A stretch of 64,000 nucleotides of DNA, from positions 2,604,001-2,668,000 of the forward strand of contig OY969423.1 of assembly GCA_963699225.1 (NCBI GenBank), given 5' to 3'. Position numbers and translations under genes: made by a program. The notes under the pieces were generated by a model. That model saw only the letters and a program-made list of their open reading frames with translations. It did no database searches and had not been told where the DNA came from. The stretch is from VRUE01 sp963699225 (GTDB lineage: Bacteria; Actinomycetota; Thermoleophilia; Solirubrobacterales; 70-9). This document shows, piece by piece, positions 40,787-48,382 of the stretch. Positions within the stretch are counted from its first letter, which is position 1. Every line of letters starts with the position of its first letter.

Positions 40787-41221
40787 TCAGCCGAGCAGGC
40801 CGACCTGGCGCAGGATCCCGACCGAGTCCGAGTAGACGTCCTTGCGCTTGATCAGCCCGTTCTCGAAGGGGATCACGTCGACGCCGTCCCAGCTCACGCT
40901 GCGACCGCTCGGCGGCGCCTCTAGCTCGCCACGGTGGAGGGTCTGCGAGTGGGTCGCGGTCGCCGTCCACTCCTGCGTCACCACGCCCTCTCTTACATAG
41001 AGGCGCCGGGTCTCGAACCTCATATCGGGCCAGGACTCGAAGATTTTGGCGATGTGGCCCCGCACCTCGGCGCCGCTGGCGCTCTCGCCGGCGGTGTGGT
41101 TGGCGAAGACCATGTCCGGCGCGTGCATCGCGACGATTGCGTCGAGGTCCTGCGCGTTCCAGGCCTCGTTGTAGCGGCCGATCGCCTCCGTTAGCGCCTC
41201 GATCCCGTCGCGCTCGCTCAC
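40787..41221 (-). CDS. SnoaL-like/NTF2-fold protein (second copy)
   Basis: 144 residues. NTF2-type opening, EAIGRYNEAWNAQDLDAIVA, then HAPDMVFANHTAG and ATHSQTLHRGELEAPPSG, and a closing strand FENGLIKRKDVYSDSVG. Another small cone-fold protein, unlinked in sequence class to the neighbour at 40327. Convergent with it by seven bases. GTG start at 41221. Confidence 0.75.
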   Translation of the reverse strand: MSERDGIEALTEAIGRYNEAWNAQDLDAIVAMHAPDMVFANHTAGESASGAEVRGHIAKIFESWPDMRFETRRLYVREGVVTQEWTATATHSQTLHRGELEAPPSGRSVSWDGVDVIPFENGLIKRKDVYSDSVGILRQVGLLG

Positions 41222-41321
41222 GCGGGCACTGTAACCCGCAGGTGCCGGGCGTCAAATCGGAGAGGCCGGGTAAAGCCCATCGTTAGGGTGAAACGCAAAA
41301 GTGAGCCGAGGGAGGATTGGC

Positions 41322-42167
41322 ATGGACGTATCGATCGGATTGCCCAACGCGGTGCCGGGCACGAGTGGCAGTGAGCTCGTCGAGTGGGCGCGCCGGGCCG
41401 ACGCCCGTGGTTTCAAGAGCCTGGGAACGATCGATCGCGTCGTCTACGGCAACTACGAGCCGCTGACCGCGCTTGCGGCTGCCGCGGCCGTGACCGAGCG
41501 GATCGGGCTCTGCACATCGGTTCTGCTCGGGCCGCTGCGCACCAACCAGGCCGAGCTGGCCAAGCAGGCACTCAGCGTCCACGCTCTCTCCGGCGGTCGC
41601 TTCACCCTGGGGATCGGCCTCGGCGCTCGCGAGGATGACTATGAGGCCAGTGGCGTGGACCTGAAGGGCAGGGGCCAGTGGCTCGACGAGGCGCTCGAGC
41701 GGATCAAGGAGATCTGGGAGGGCGATGAGATCGGGCCCTCGGAGAGCGGCTCGCCCGGCCTCGTCGTCGGTGGTTCCGTCGACGCCTCGTTTACCCGCGC
41801 TGCTCGTTTCGGCGATGGCTGGATCGCCGGCGGCGCGCCGCCCGATCAGTTCGCTGAGATGGCCGGGAAAGCGAAGGCGGCCTGGACGGAGGCAGGCCGG
41901 GAGGGCGAGCCACGTCTAATGGGCCTCGCCTATTACTCGCTCGGCGAGCGGGCCGAGGAGGAGGCGAAGGCCTATCTGATGGATTACTACGCCTTCCTCG
42001 GCGAGGAAACGGCCGGCTACATCGCCTCCAGCGCGGCCAAGGACGCCAACACCGTGCGTCAATACCTGGAGGCGTTCGACGCCGCCGGCTGCGGTGAGCT
42101 GATCCTCTTTCCCTCCTCCAGCGATCCCGATCAGGTCGACCTGCTTGCCGACGCCGCCGGGCTCTAG
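41322..42167 (+). CDS. LLM-class oxidoreductase, probably F420-dependent
   Basis: 281 residues from the ATG at 41322 with ribosome site GAGGGAGGA. Bacterial luciferase-like TIM barrel (PF00296): SELVEWARRADARGFKSLGT, the flavin-region VTERIGLCTSVLLGPLR, and LSGGRFTLGIGLGAREDDYE. In this group of actinobacteria such enzymes usually take coenzyme F420, but an FMN partner is possible. Substrate unknown. A YdeI-like gene follows 18 bases later. Confidence 0.85.
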   Translation: MDVSIGLPNAVPGTSGSELVEWARRADARGFKSLGTIDRVVYGNYEPLTALAAAAAVTERIGLCTSVLLGPLRTNQAELAKQALSVHALSGGRFTLGIGLGAREDDYEASGVDLKGRGQWLDEALERIKEIWEGDEIGPSESGSPGLVVGGSVDASFTRAARFGDGWIAGGAPPDQFAEMAGKAKAAWTEAGREGEPRLMGLAYYSLGERAEEEAKAYLMDYYAFLGEETAGYIASSAAKDANTVRQYLEAFDAAGCGELILFPSSSDPDQVDLLADAAGL

Positions 42168-42185
42168 ACGAGAAAGGGGCGAGCG

Positions 42186-42761
42186 GTGGCCGACGATCTG
42201 CCGGTGCTCCTCTTCGCCTCGAAGGAAGAGCTCGAGGCTTGGCTGGAGGAGAACCATGCCGGCGCCGAGGGTCTCTGGCTGAAGATCGCCAAGAAGGGAT
42301 CGGGCGTCGAGAGCGTCAACTACGCCGAAGCGCTGGAGCTGGCGCTCTGCTTCGGCTGGATCGACAGCCAGAAGCGCGGCTTCGACGAGGCCTTCTTCCT
42401 GCAGCGCTTCACGCCACGGCGGCCGCGCGGCAAGTGGTCGCAGATCAACCGGGCAAAGGCCGAGGAGCTGATCGCCGCCGGTGCGATGCGACCGGCCGGT
42501 TTAAGTGAGGTGGAGGCGGCCAAAGCGGATGGCCGCTGGGACGCCGCATACGCTGGTCAGCGGGCGGCCACGGTACCGGACGATCTCAGGCAGGAGCTGG
42601 ATCGCAACAAGGCGGCCGGCGAGTTCTTCGCCACGCTCGACAGCGCCAATCGCTACGCGATCCTCTACCGGTTGCAGGAGGCCAAGAAGCCCGAGACGCG
42701 CGAAAAAAGGCTACGGAAGTTCATCACGATGCTGGAGCGCGGCGAGAAGATCCACGGCTAG
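42186..42761 (+). CDS. YdeI/OmdA-family protein
   Basis: 191 residues from a GTG at 42186. The family opening LLFASKEELEAWLEENHAGA and the core YAEALELALCFGWIDSQKR then FTPRRPRGKWSQINRAKAEEL (PF13376) are present. Such proteins occur widely as small cytosolic proteins with a proposed role in envelope or peptide-stress resistance, and no biochemical function is settled. It is transcribed with the LLM oxidoreductase and is convergent to the next gene. Confidence 0.82.
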   Translation: MADDLPVLLFASKEELEAWLEENHAGAEGLWLKIAKKGSGVESVNYAEALELALCFGWIDSQKRGFDEAFFLQRFTPRRPRGKWSQINRAKAEELIAAGAMRPAGLSEVEAAKADGRWDAAYAGQRAATVPDDLRQELDRNKAAGEFFATLDSANRYAILYRLQEAKKPETREKRLRKFITMLERGEKIHG

Positions 42762-42764
42762 CGA

Positions 42765-43601
42765 CTAGGCCGCTGGCTCCTCTGTCGCGGAAAAGGCCGC
42801 GCGGGCGCTTTTCAGGCCGACGCCGGATTGCTCCAAGTAGCCGTAGGTCCCCTTCTCGATCAGTTCCCGCGCCGCTTCCGTCACCGCTCCCAGTCCCGCA
42901 AAGGCAAAGGCGCCGCCAACGGAGACGCGGCGGACGCCGGCCTCTGCCAGCTCGGCCACCGAGGGCACGCCGGGTCGTGCCAAGACGTTGAGGGGAAGGT
43001 CGACCGAGTCGACGAGGAGGCGGATGTCCTCCATTCGGGCAATGCCGGGGGCGAAGAGGACGTCGGCACCGGCGTCCTGGTAGGCCCGCAAGCGGGCGAT
43101 CGTGTCGGCGAGGTCGGTGACCCCGTGCAGGTGGTTCTCCGCCCGCGCTGTGAGGACCAGCCGAACTGTTCCACCGTGCGCGACCTCGGCCGCTGCCGCC
43201 ACTCTCTCCGCGGCGGCCTCGATCGCGTAGATCGGCTCCTCTTCGCGACCGCTGTAGTCCTCGATCGAGGCGCCGGCAAGGCCGGCGGCGAGTGCCAGGC
43301 GGATCGTCTCGGCGACCCCGGCCGGGTCGTCGGCGAAGCCGTTCTCGAGGTCGGCGGAGACGGGCAGGTCGGTTGCCTCGACGATCGCCGCAGCGCTGGC
43401 GATCGCCTGCTCGCGCGTCACCGCGCCATCGAGCAGGCCGAGCGTCGCCGCTGAGCCGCTGCTCGTCGTCGCCAATGCCTCGAAGCCCAGTGAGGCGAAC
43501 AGCTTCGCCGAGCCCCGGTCCCACGGATTCGGCAGCAACAGAGGCCGCTCGCCTCGGTGCAGCGCCAGGAAGAGCTCGGCTCGTTTGGCTTGCTCACTCA
43601 T
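42765..43601 (-). CDS. Isocitrate lyase/PEP mutase-family protein
   Basis: 278 residues. A TIM barrel of the ICL/PEPM superfamily (PF13714): LLLPNPWDRGSAKLFASLG, the TTSSGSAATLGLLDG substrate loop, metal-binding ADLENGFAD, and IEDYSGREEEPIYAI. Relatives cut or form C-C bonds next to a carboxylate (methylisocitrate lyase, oxaloacetate hydrolase) or a C-P bond. The active-site Cys of isocitrate lyases (KKCGH) is absent, so it is not a classic lyase. Substrate unknown. Confidence 0.82.
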   Translation of the reverse strand: MSEQAKRAELFLALHRGERPLLLPNPWDRGSAKLFASLGFEALATTSSGSAATLGLLDGAVTREQAIASAAAIVEATDLPVSADLENGFADDPAGVAETIRLALAAGLAGASIEDYSGREEEPIYAIEAAAERVAAAAEVAHGGTVRLVLTARAENHLHGVTDLADTIARLRAYQDAGADVLFAPGIARMEDIRLLVDSVDLPLNVLARPGVPSVAELAEAGVRRVSVGGAFAFAGLGAVTEAARELIEKGTYGYLEQSGVGLKSARAAFSATEEPAA

Positions 43602-43657
43602 CCGGCTCGCGAATCTACTCCTCCCGGTCAGCCACCCCGCCTCCGTACACTCGGCGC

Positions 43658-44638
43658 GTGGACCGCGTTTTGCTCGACAGCACGCTCGCCCAGGCCGGCG
43701 AGCCCGCCTATCGTGCCTCCCAGGTCTGGGAGTGGGTCGCCAGGGGCGCCCGCAGCTACGAGGAGATGACCAACCTGCCGGCGGCGCTGCGCGATCGGCT
43801 TGCGGCCGAGGTGCCGCTCTCCACGCTCGAGCTGCGCGCCGAGGCGAAGTCGGACGACGGCACGGTCAAGGCGCTTTTCCACACCGCTGACGGCCGAGCA
43901 ATCGAGGCGGTGCTGATGCGCTACCGCGACGGCAGGCGCTCGGTCTGCCTCTCCTCGCAGTCGGGCTGCCCGCTGACCTGTTCGTTTTGCGCCACCGGCA
44001 AGATGAAGTTCGGTCGCAACCTCAGCGCCGATGAGATCCTCGACCAGGCGCTGCACTTTCGCCGCAGCGAAGCGATCGATCACGTCGTCTTCATGGGCAT
44101 GGGGGAGCCGACGATGAACCTCGACGCGGTCCTCGCCGCCTGCGAGGCGCTGCCGCAGATTGGCGTCACCCACCGCCGCACGGCGATCTCGACCGTCGGC
44201 TGGGTGCCGGGCATCGACCGCCTCGCCGAGTGTGAGATGCCGGTCAGCCTGGCGCTCTCCCTGCACGCCCCCAACGACGGCCTGCGCTCGCAGCTGATGC
44301 CGGTCAACGATCGCTACCCACTGGCTGAGGTGCTCGCCGCCTGTGAGCGCTACCGGGCCCGCCGCCGGCGCAAGGTCTTCGTCGAGTACGTGATGCTCGA
44401 CGGCGTCAACGACCACCCCGAGCACGCCCGCGAACTGGCCGCCCTGCTCGACTCGCGCGCCTACAAGGTCAACCTGATCCCCTACAACCCCACCGGCGCC
44501 TACGACGGCTCTCCGCCCGAGCAGATCGAGCGCTTCCGGGCAATTCTTGCCGAGCACCAGCTCACGGCCACCGTGCGCCTCACCCGCGGCCGCGACATCG
44601 ACGCCGCCTGCGGCCAGCTGGCCGCCTCGCGCGCTTAG
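43658..44638 (+). CDS. rlmN: 23S rRNA/tRNA (adenine-C2)-methyltransferase RlmN
   Basis: 326 residues from a GTG at 43658, slightly short for the family because of a reduced N-terminus. The radical-SAM cluster motif CPLTCSFCATG is intact, with the VFMGMGEPTMNLD glycine motif, the SAM-binding STVGWVPGID and the mechanistic Cys in the C-terminal DAACGQL. RlmN methylates A2503 of 23S rRNA and A37 of certain tRNAs. Ends 33 bases before the P450 start. Confidence 0.93.
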   Translation: MDRVLLDSTLAQAGEPAYRASQVWEWVARGARSYEEMTNLPAALRDRLAAEVPLSTLELRAEAKSDDGTVKALFHTADGRAIEAVLMRYRDGRRSVCLSSQSGCPLTCSFCATGKMKFGRNLSADEILDQALHFRRSEAIDHVVFMGMGEPTMNLDAVLAACEALPQIGVTHRRTAISTVGWVPGIDRLAECEMPVSLALSLHAPNDGLRSQLMPVNDRYPLAEVLAACERYRARRRRKVFVEYVMLDGVNDHPEHARELAALLDSRAYKVNLIPYNPTGAYDGSPPEQIERFRAILAEHQLTATVRLTRGRDIDAACGQLAASRA

Positions 44639-44642
44639 GTAT

Positions 44643-44658
44643 TTGGCTGGGCAGCCAG
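44643..44658. promoter_or_regulatory. Palindromic operator before the P450, TTGGCTG-GG-CAGCCAG
   Basis: Inverted repeat with six of seven arm pairs and a 2-base centre, 13 bases upstream of the P450 start, within the 33-base gap after rlmN. It matches the operators at 187-202 and 29608-29623. Confidence 0.6.
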
Positions 44659-44671
44659 TTACGATTCCCCG

Positions 44672-46120
44672 GTGCCCGCCGGGACCGCCGCCAAGCCTGC
44701 TCGCGTCGAGCCGCCCAAGCAGCTAAGCGCCAACCCGCTCGTCCGAGTGCTCGACGATGTCTGGGCCGAGGCGCGGGTGCGGCGTCACGGTGCCTACCCG
44801 CCCGGGCCGCAGGACTTCAACTTTGGCCGCACCCTGCAGGCGGCGCGGGACCCGCTGCCGCTGCTGCTCGGCCTCTACGAGGAGCACGGGCCGATCTTCA
44901 GCGTCCGCCTGCTGCACAGCCCGGTGATCTTCATGCTCGGTCCCGAGGCCAACCACTTCGTCACCGTCGCCCACCCGGAGAACTTCCACTGGCGTGAGTC
45001 GAGCTTCGGCGACCTGATCCCACTGCTTGGCGACGGTCTGCTGACGATCGATGACGCTTACCACGACCGCGCCCGCGAGATCATGATGCCCGCCTTCCAC
45101 CGCGAGCAGGTCTCGGCTTCGGTTGACGTGATGGTCACCGAGGCAACGCCGGCGATCGAGCGGTTGCGCGACGGCGAGGTGGTCGACCTCTATGAGTGGA
45201 TGCGCGGACTGGCGATGCGGATCGCGATGCGCGCCCTGCTCGGCCTCGATCCCGACGAGTCCGGCAGGGGGGCGGTGGCGGCCGAGCACTTCGAGCGCGC
45301 CCTCAGCTACTACGGGACCGACTTCCACCTGCGCCTATTGCGGGGTCCGGGCTCGCCCTGGTCGAAGATGACGCGCTCGCGGGCCGTCCTCGACGACATT
45401 GTCCACGCCGAGATTGCCCAGCGCCGGGCAGCCGCCGACGAGAGCAAGATGGACATCCTCAGCCTCCTGGTGGGGGTCAGGGACGAGGCGGGGGAGGGCT
45501 TTACCGACAAGGAGATCCGCGACCAGGTGATGACCCTGATGTTCGCCGGTCACGACACCTCGACCTCGACCCTGACCTTCATGATGCACGAGCTGGCCCG
45601 CCACCCCGACGTCGTCGCCAGGCTCTGCGCCGAGCAGGACGAGGTGCTTGCGGGCAGGACGCCGAGCATCGACGAGCTCGAGCGCGAGATGCCCTACCTC
45701 GACATGGTCCTCGACGAGGTACTGCGCCTCTACCCGCCCGCCTGGATCGGCCCGCGCCGCGCCGTGCGCGACTTTGAGTTCGGCGGCCACCGAGTCGCCC
45801 GCGGGGCCTACGTCAACTACTGCTCCTGGGCAAGCCACCGGCTGCCCGAGGTCTTCGCCGAGCCGGAGGCGTTTATCCCCGAGCGCTTCAGCCGCGAGCG
45901 CAAGGCGGCGCTGCCGCGCGGTGCCTACGTACCCTTCGGGGGCGGGCGGCGGATCTGCATTGGTAAGCGCTTTGGTCAGACCGAGGTGAAGCTGGTGGCG
46001 ACGATGCTGTTGCAGCGGCTGCGTCTCGACGCGATGCCGGGCCGCACGATGACCGTGCGCCAGATGCCGACCCTCTCGCCGCGGGGCGGCTTGCGGATGC
46101 GGGTGCTCCCGCGTCAGTAG
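44672..46120 (+). CDS. Cytochrome P450
   Basis: 482 residues from a GTG. I-helix AGHDTSTSTLTF with the oxygen-activating Asp-Thr, ExxR in VLDEVLRLYPPAW, and the haem loop FGGGRRICIGKRF with its Cys thiolate. No membrane anchor is visible, so soluble with an external ferredoxin partner. The N-terminal PGPQDFNFGRTLQAARDPLP region resembles lipid- or terpene-hydroxylating bacterial P450s. Family cannot be fixed without a search. Its operator matches those of the aldehyde dehydrogenase and acyl-CoA dehydrogenase. Confidence 0.93.
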   Translation: MPAGTAAKPARVEPPKQLSANPLVRVLDDVWAEARVRRHGAYPPGPQDFNFGRTLQAARDPLPLLLGLYEEHGPIFSVRLLHSPVIFMLGPEANHFVTVAHPENFHWRESSFGDLIPLLGDGLLTIDDAYHDRAREIMMPAFHREQVSASVDVMVTEATPAIERLRDGEVVDLYEWMRGLAMRIAMRALLGLDPDESGRGAVAAEHFERALSYYGTDFHLRLLRGPGSPWSKMTRSRAVLDDIVHAEIAQRRAAADESKMDILSLLVGVRDEAGEGFTDKEIRDQVMTLMFAGHDTSTSTLTFMMHELARHPDVVARLCAEQDEVLAGRTPSIDELEREMPYLDMVLDEVLRLYPPAWIGPRRAVRDFEFGGHRVARGAYVNYCSWASHRLPEVFAEPEAFIPERFSRERKAALPRGAYVPFGGGRRICIGKRFGQTEVKLVATMLLQRLRLDAMPGRTMTVRQMPTLSPRGGLRMRVLPRQ

Positions 46121-46133
46121 CCTGCCCCGCAGG

Positions 46134-47381
46134 ATGCGGGCGCTGGTCATCTCCGACACCCACTTCGGGGCCTGGACCGGGCGCGACCTGCTGCGCGAGG
46201 AGTTCTTCCTCGAACGCCTGGCGCCCCAGCTCGAGGGCATCGATGAGCTGATCTTCCTCGGCGACCTCTTCGACTTCCTCTTCGGCTCGGTCGGCGACGC
46301 GGTCGATGCCTCCGCCGGCCTACTCGACCTGATCGCGGCGGGGATGGTCGGCAAGCGGCTGGTCTTCCTCGCCGGCAACCACGACCACCACCTCGTCCAC
46401 CGCGACTTCGAGAACCGCCTCGAGGCGCAGCTGGCCGCCGGGCGGGCGCCGCTGCTGAGCGGTGAGCCGGCGCTCGATTCCGCTCCGCCCGGGCCGGGCT
46501 TCTTTCGATCGTTTCTGACCCGGCGCCTGCCCGGCGTGGAGATCGAGATCGCCTACCCCACCTACAGCTTCGCCGGCGTGCTCTGCACTCACGGGCACTA
46601 CCTCGATCCCCACGCTCGCCTCTCCGGCTCGCGCGGCGACCGCATCCTGACCAGGGTGCTCTGGGGTATCGCCACCGGCGGGCCCGAGGACCCGAAGACG
46701 ATCGCCGACTACGAGTCGACGATCACGCTGCTGACCGAGTGGCTCTACATCGCCGCCCAGATGCCGCATGGCACCCACGCCCAGCAGAACGTCTTCCGCG
46801 CCGTGCAGCGAGCCGGGCGCCTGGCCTCGACGCTCGGCCTGCCGGCGCGCGGGATCAAGCGGCTTGCTGCTGAGCTGCGCGATAGGGGCGTCGGCGACGG
46901 CACGTCCGAGGACGGCTCGCTGCCCAGCGAGGACCACTTCGACTCCGTCGTGCGTGCCGAGGCCGCGCGCCAGCGCCGCGAGCAGCCGGTGCCGCAGGCC
47001 GCCTGGCCGCACCCCGCCTACCCGGCCGCCTCGGTGATCTCGCCCAGCGATCCTTCAGAGCACGCGCTGGAGGCCTTCGCCAAAGTGACCGCCAACCTCG
47101 GCTGGGACAAGCAGGCGGAGCGGATCGTCTTCGCCCACACCCACCAGCCGCTGGCCGACGTGCGCTGCGCCGATCACCCGCGCACCCGCTACTGGAACAC
47201 CGGCTCTTGGATCTATGAGCCCGATCTGGCCTCGCGACAGGCCTATGGGCGCTACCTGCGCTACGCCTGGCCCGGCACGGCGATCGTGATCGACGACGAA
47301 GAGCCCGAGCCGCGCCTGCTCGAGCTCCTCGCCGACCTCAACCCGCTCACCGGTGGCGCCGGCCTGCCGGAGCTGCGATGA
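46134..47381 (+). CDS. Metallophosphoesterase of the LpxH/calcineurin type
   Basis: 415 residues. Metal-binding motifs are present: VISDTHFG (DxH), LGDLFDF (GDxxD), LAGNHDHHL (GNHD), CTHGHYLD and a last FAHTHQPLAD (GHTH-like). Length exceeds LpxH, with an insertion in the middle. No lipid A is expected in these Gram-positive-like bacteria, so a phospholipid or polymer role is more likely. Follows the P450 by 13 bases and overlaps the next small gene, ATGA. Confidence 0.82.
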   Translation: MRALVISDTHFGAWTGRDLLREEFFLERLAPQLEGIDELIFLGDLFDFLFGSVGDAVDASAGLLDLIAAGMVGKRLVFLAGNHDHHLVHRDFENRLEAQLAAGRAPLLSGEPALDSAPPGPGFFRSFLTRRLPGVEIEIAYPTYSFAGVLCTHGHYLDPHARLSGSRGDRILTRVLWGIATGGPEDPKTIADYESTITLLTEWLYIAAQMPHGTHAQQNVFRAVQRAGRLASTLGLPARGIKRLAAELRDRGVGDGTSEDGSLPSEDHFDSVVRAEAARQRREQPVPQAAWPHPAYPAASVISPSDPSEHALEAFAKVTANLGWDKQAERIVFAHTHQPLADVRCADHPRTRYWNTGSWIYEPDLASRQAYGRYLRYAWPGTAIVIDDEEPEPRLLELLADLNPLTGGAGLPELR

Positions 47382-47536
47382 GCGAGGCCCTGACGATCGC
47401 GGTGCTTCTGATGCGAGCCGAAGAGGCCTGGGAGCCGGTCCTCTTCGGTGGCCTGATCCCGCTCTTCGGCGCTCTCGCGATCGGCTTCATCATCTACCGC
47501 GCCGTTCGCGACAACGACGAATCCGACGACGATTAG
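47378..47536 (+). CDS. Small single-helix membrane protein
   Basis: 52 residues starting in the ATGA overlap. Sequence MSEALTIAVLLMRAEEAWEP then a hydrophobic helix (about residues 22-41) and an acidic tail (NDESDDD). Coupled to the phosphoesterase, it may be a membrane tether or partner. Too short to assign a family, but the overlap and pattern support a real gene. Confidence 0.5.
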   Translation: MSEALTIAVLLMRAEEAWEPVLFGGLIPLFGALAIGFIIYRAVRDNDESDDD

Positions 47537-47610
47537 CCGCATCTTCGAGCGACGCTTGACGGCGGTGCACCTCGGGTAGGGGGCAGGCGAACCCCACCCA
47601 AGGAGGGACG

Positions 47611-48222
47611 ATGCGCAACCCGTCAAGCCTGCTCCGCCGTGCGTTTCCGCTGGTCGCGGCCGCCCTGGTCGCGGTGATCGGTGTCGCCGCGGTAGCGGTA
47701 GCCGCCGGCGGCGCGACGAGCTCAAAGGCCGGCAAGGTCAAGGTCAAGTGCCCAGCCAAGGTCCTCGCCGGGCAGAAAAAGGTGACCTGCCGCCTCTTCG
47801 GCAAGTTGCCCGCAGGACCCCAGGGTCCGCAGGGAGCGAAAGGGCCGAAGGGCTCAAAGGGCGACAAGGGCCAGAAGGGCGACAAGGGAGACAAAGGCGT
47901 CACCGGTGCCGCCGGCGTCTCCGGCTACGAGGTCGTCAACCAGACCTTCAAAGAAGTCTTCATCGAAAACAGCGGCAGCCCCCGCGGCCTCAGCGAAGTC
48001 AAGACGGTGTCCTGCCCAGCTGGCAAGCGCGTTATCGCCGGTGGCACCAATCTCGGCACCAACGCGACCCAGAACGGCCAGCAGCGCAGCGTCTCAGTCT
48101 CGATGAGTGCCCCCAACGGCACCGGCACCGGCTGGTCCGCCCAGCTCTTCAACAACGAAACCACCGGCGGCGGCACCTCAATAGACCTCCAGGTCTACGC
48201 CGTCTGCGCCAACGTGAGCTAG
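47611..48222 (+). CDS. Secreted collagen-like repeat protein
   Basis: 203 residues with a strong ribosome site (AAGGAGGGACG). Signal or membrane segment (about 12-32), a conserved basic region with CPAKVLAGQKKVTC, then 12 collagen-type GXY triplets (GPQGPQGAKGPKGSKGDKG and on, residues 69-104), followed by a C-terminal domain with two Cys and a NSGSPRGLSEVKT start. Many actinobacterial collagen-like proteins trimerise at the surface through such repeats. The charged triplets (GDKGQKGDKG) are typical for stabilising a triple helix without hydroxyproline. Confidence 0.82.
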   Translation: MRNPSSLLRRAFPLVAAALVAVIGVAAVAVAAGGATSSKAGKVKVKCPAKVLAGQKKVTCRLFGKLPAGPQGPQGAKGPKGSKGDKGQKGDKGDKGVTGAAGVSGYEVVNQTFKEVFIENSGSPRGLSEVKTVSCPAGKRVIAGGTNLGTNATQNGQQRSVSVSMSAPNGTGTGWSAQLFNNETTGGGTSIDLQVYAVCANVS

Positions 48223-48260
48223 GAGAGCCGGAAGCTAAAGCGCCAAGAAGAAGCCGCGCA

Positions 48261-48375
48261 GGGACGGAGGCCGGTAGGGGTGAAGCGTCTTGCACTTTTT
48301 CGGCAATTCCTTGAGGCGCCAGCCAGAGCGTCTCCACCGAAAAAGTTAAGCGAAACCCCTACCGGCCTCCGTCCC
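48261..48375. repeat. Nested inverted-repeat element (21-base outer arms)
   Basis: Outer arms 48261-48281 and 48355-48375 are perfect 21-base inverted repeats. Inside, ACTTTTTCGG (48294-48303) pairs with CCGAAAAAGT (48337-48346), and inside that GAGGCGC (about 48313-48319) pairs with GCGTCTC (about 48328-48334) with one G-U. Three stacked stems in 115 bases, sitting between the convergent collagen-like and glutamine synthetase genes. It may act as a bidirectional terminator, a small structured RNA or a MITE; no target-site duplication is seen. Confidence 0.6.
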
Positions 48376-48382
48376 GTGGGTG

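Noticed and set aside
43292..43657. 122-codon N-terminal extension of RlmN
   Set aside because: It is antisense to the PEP mutase-like gene and lacks family similarity; the GTG at 43658 begins the conserved region.
48261..48375. Calling the nested repeat an insertion sequence or MITE
   Set aside because: No target duplication and only one copy in the window; kept as repeat with open identity.
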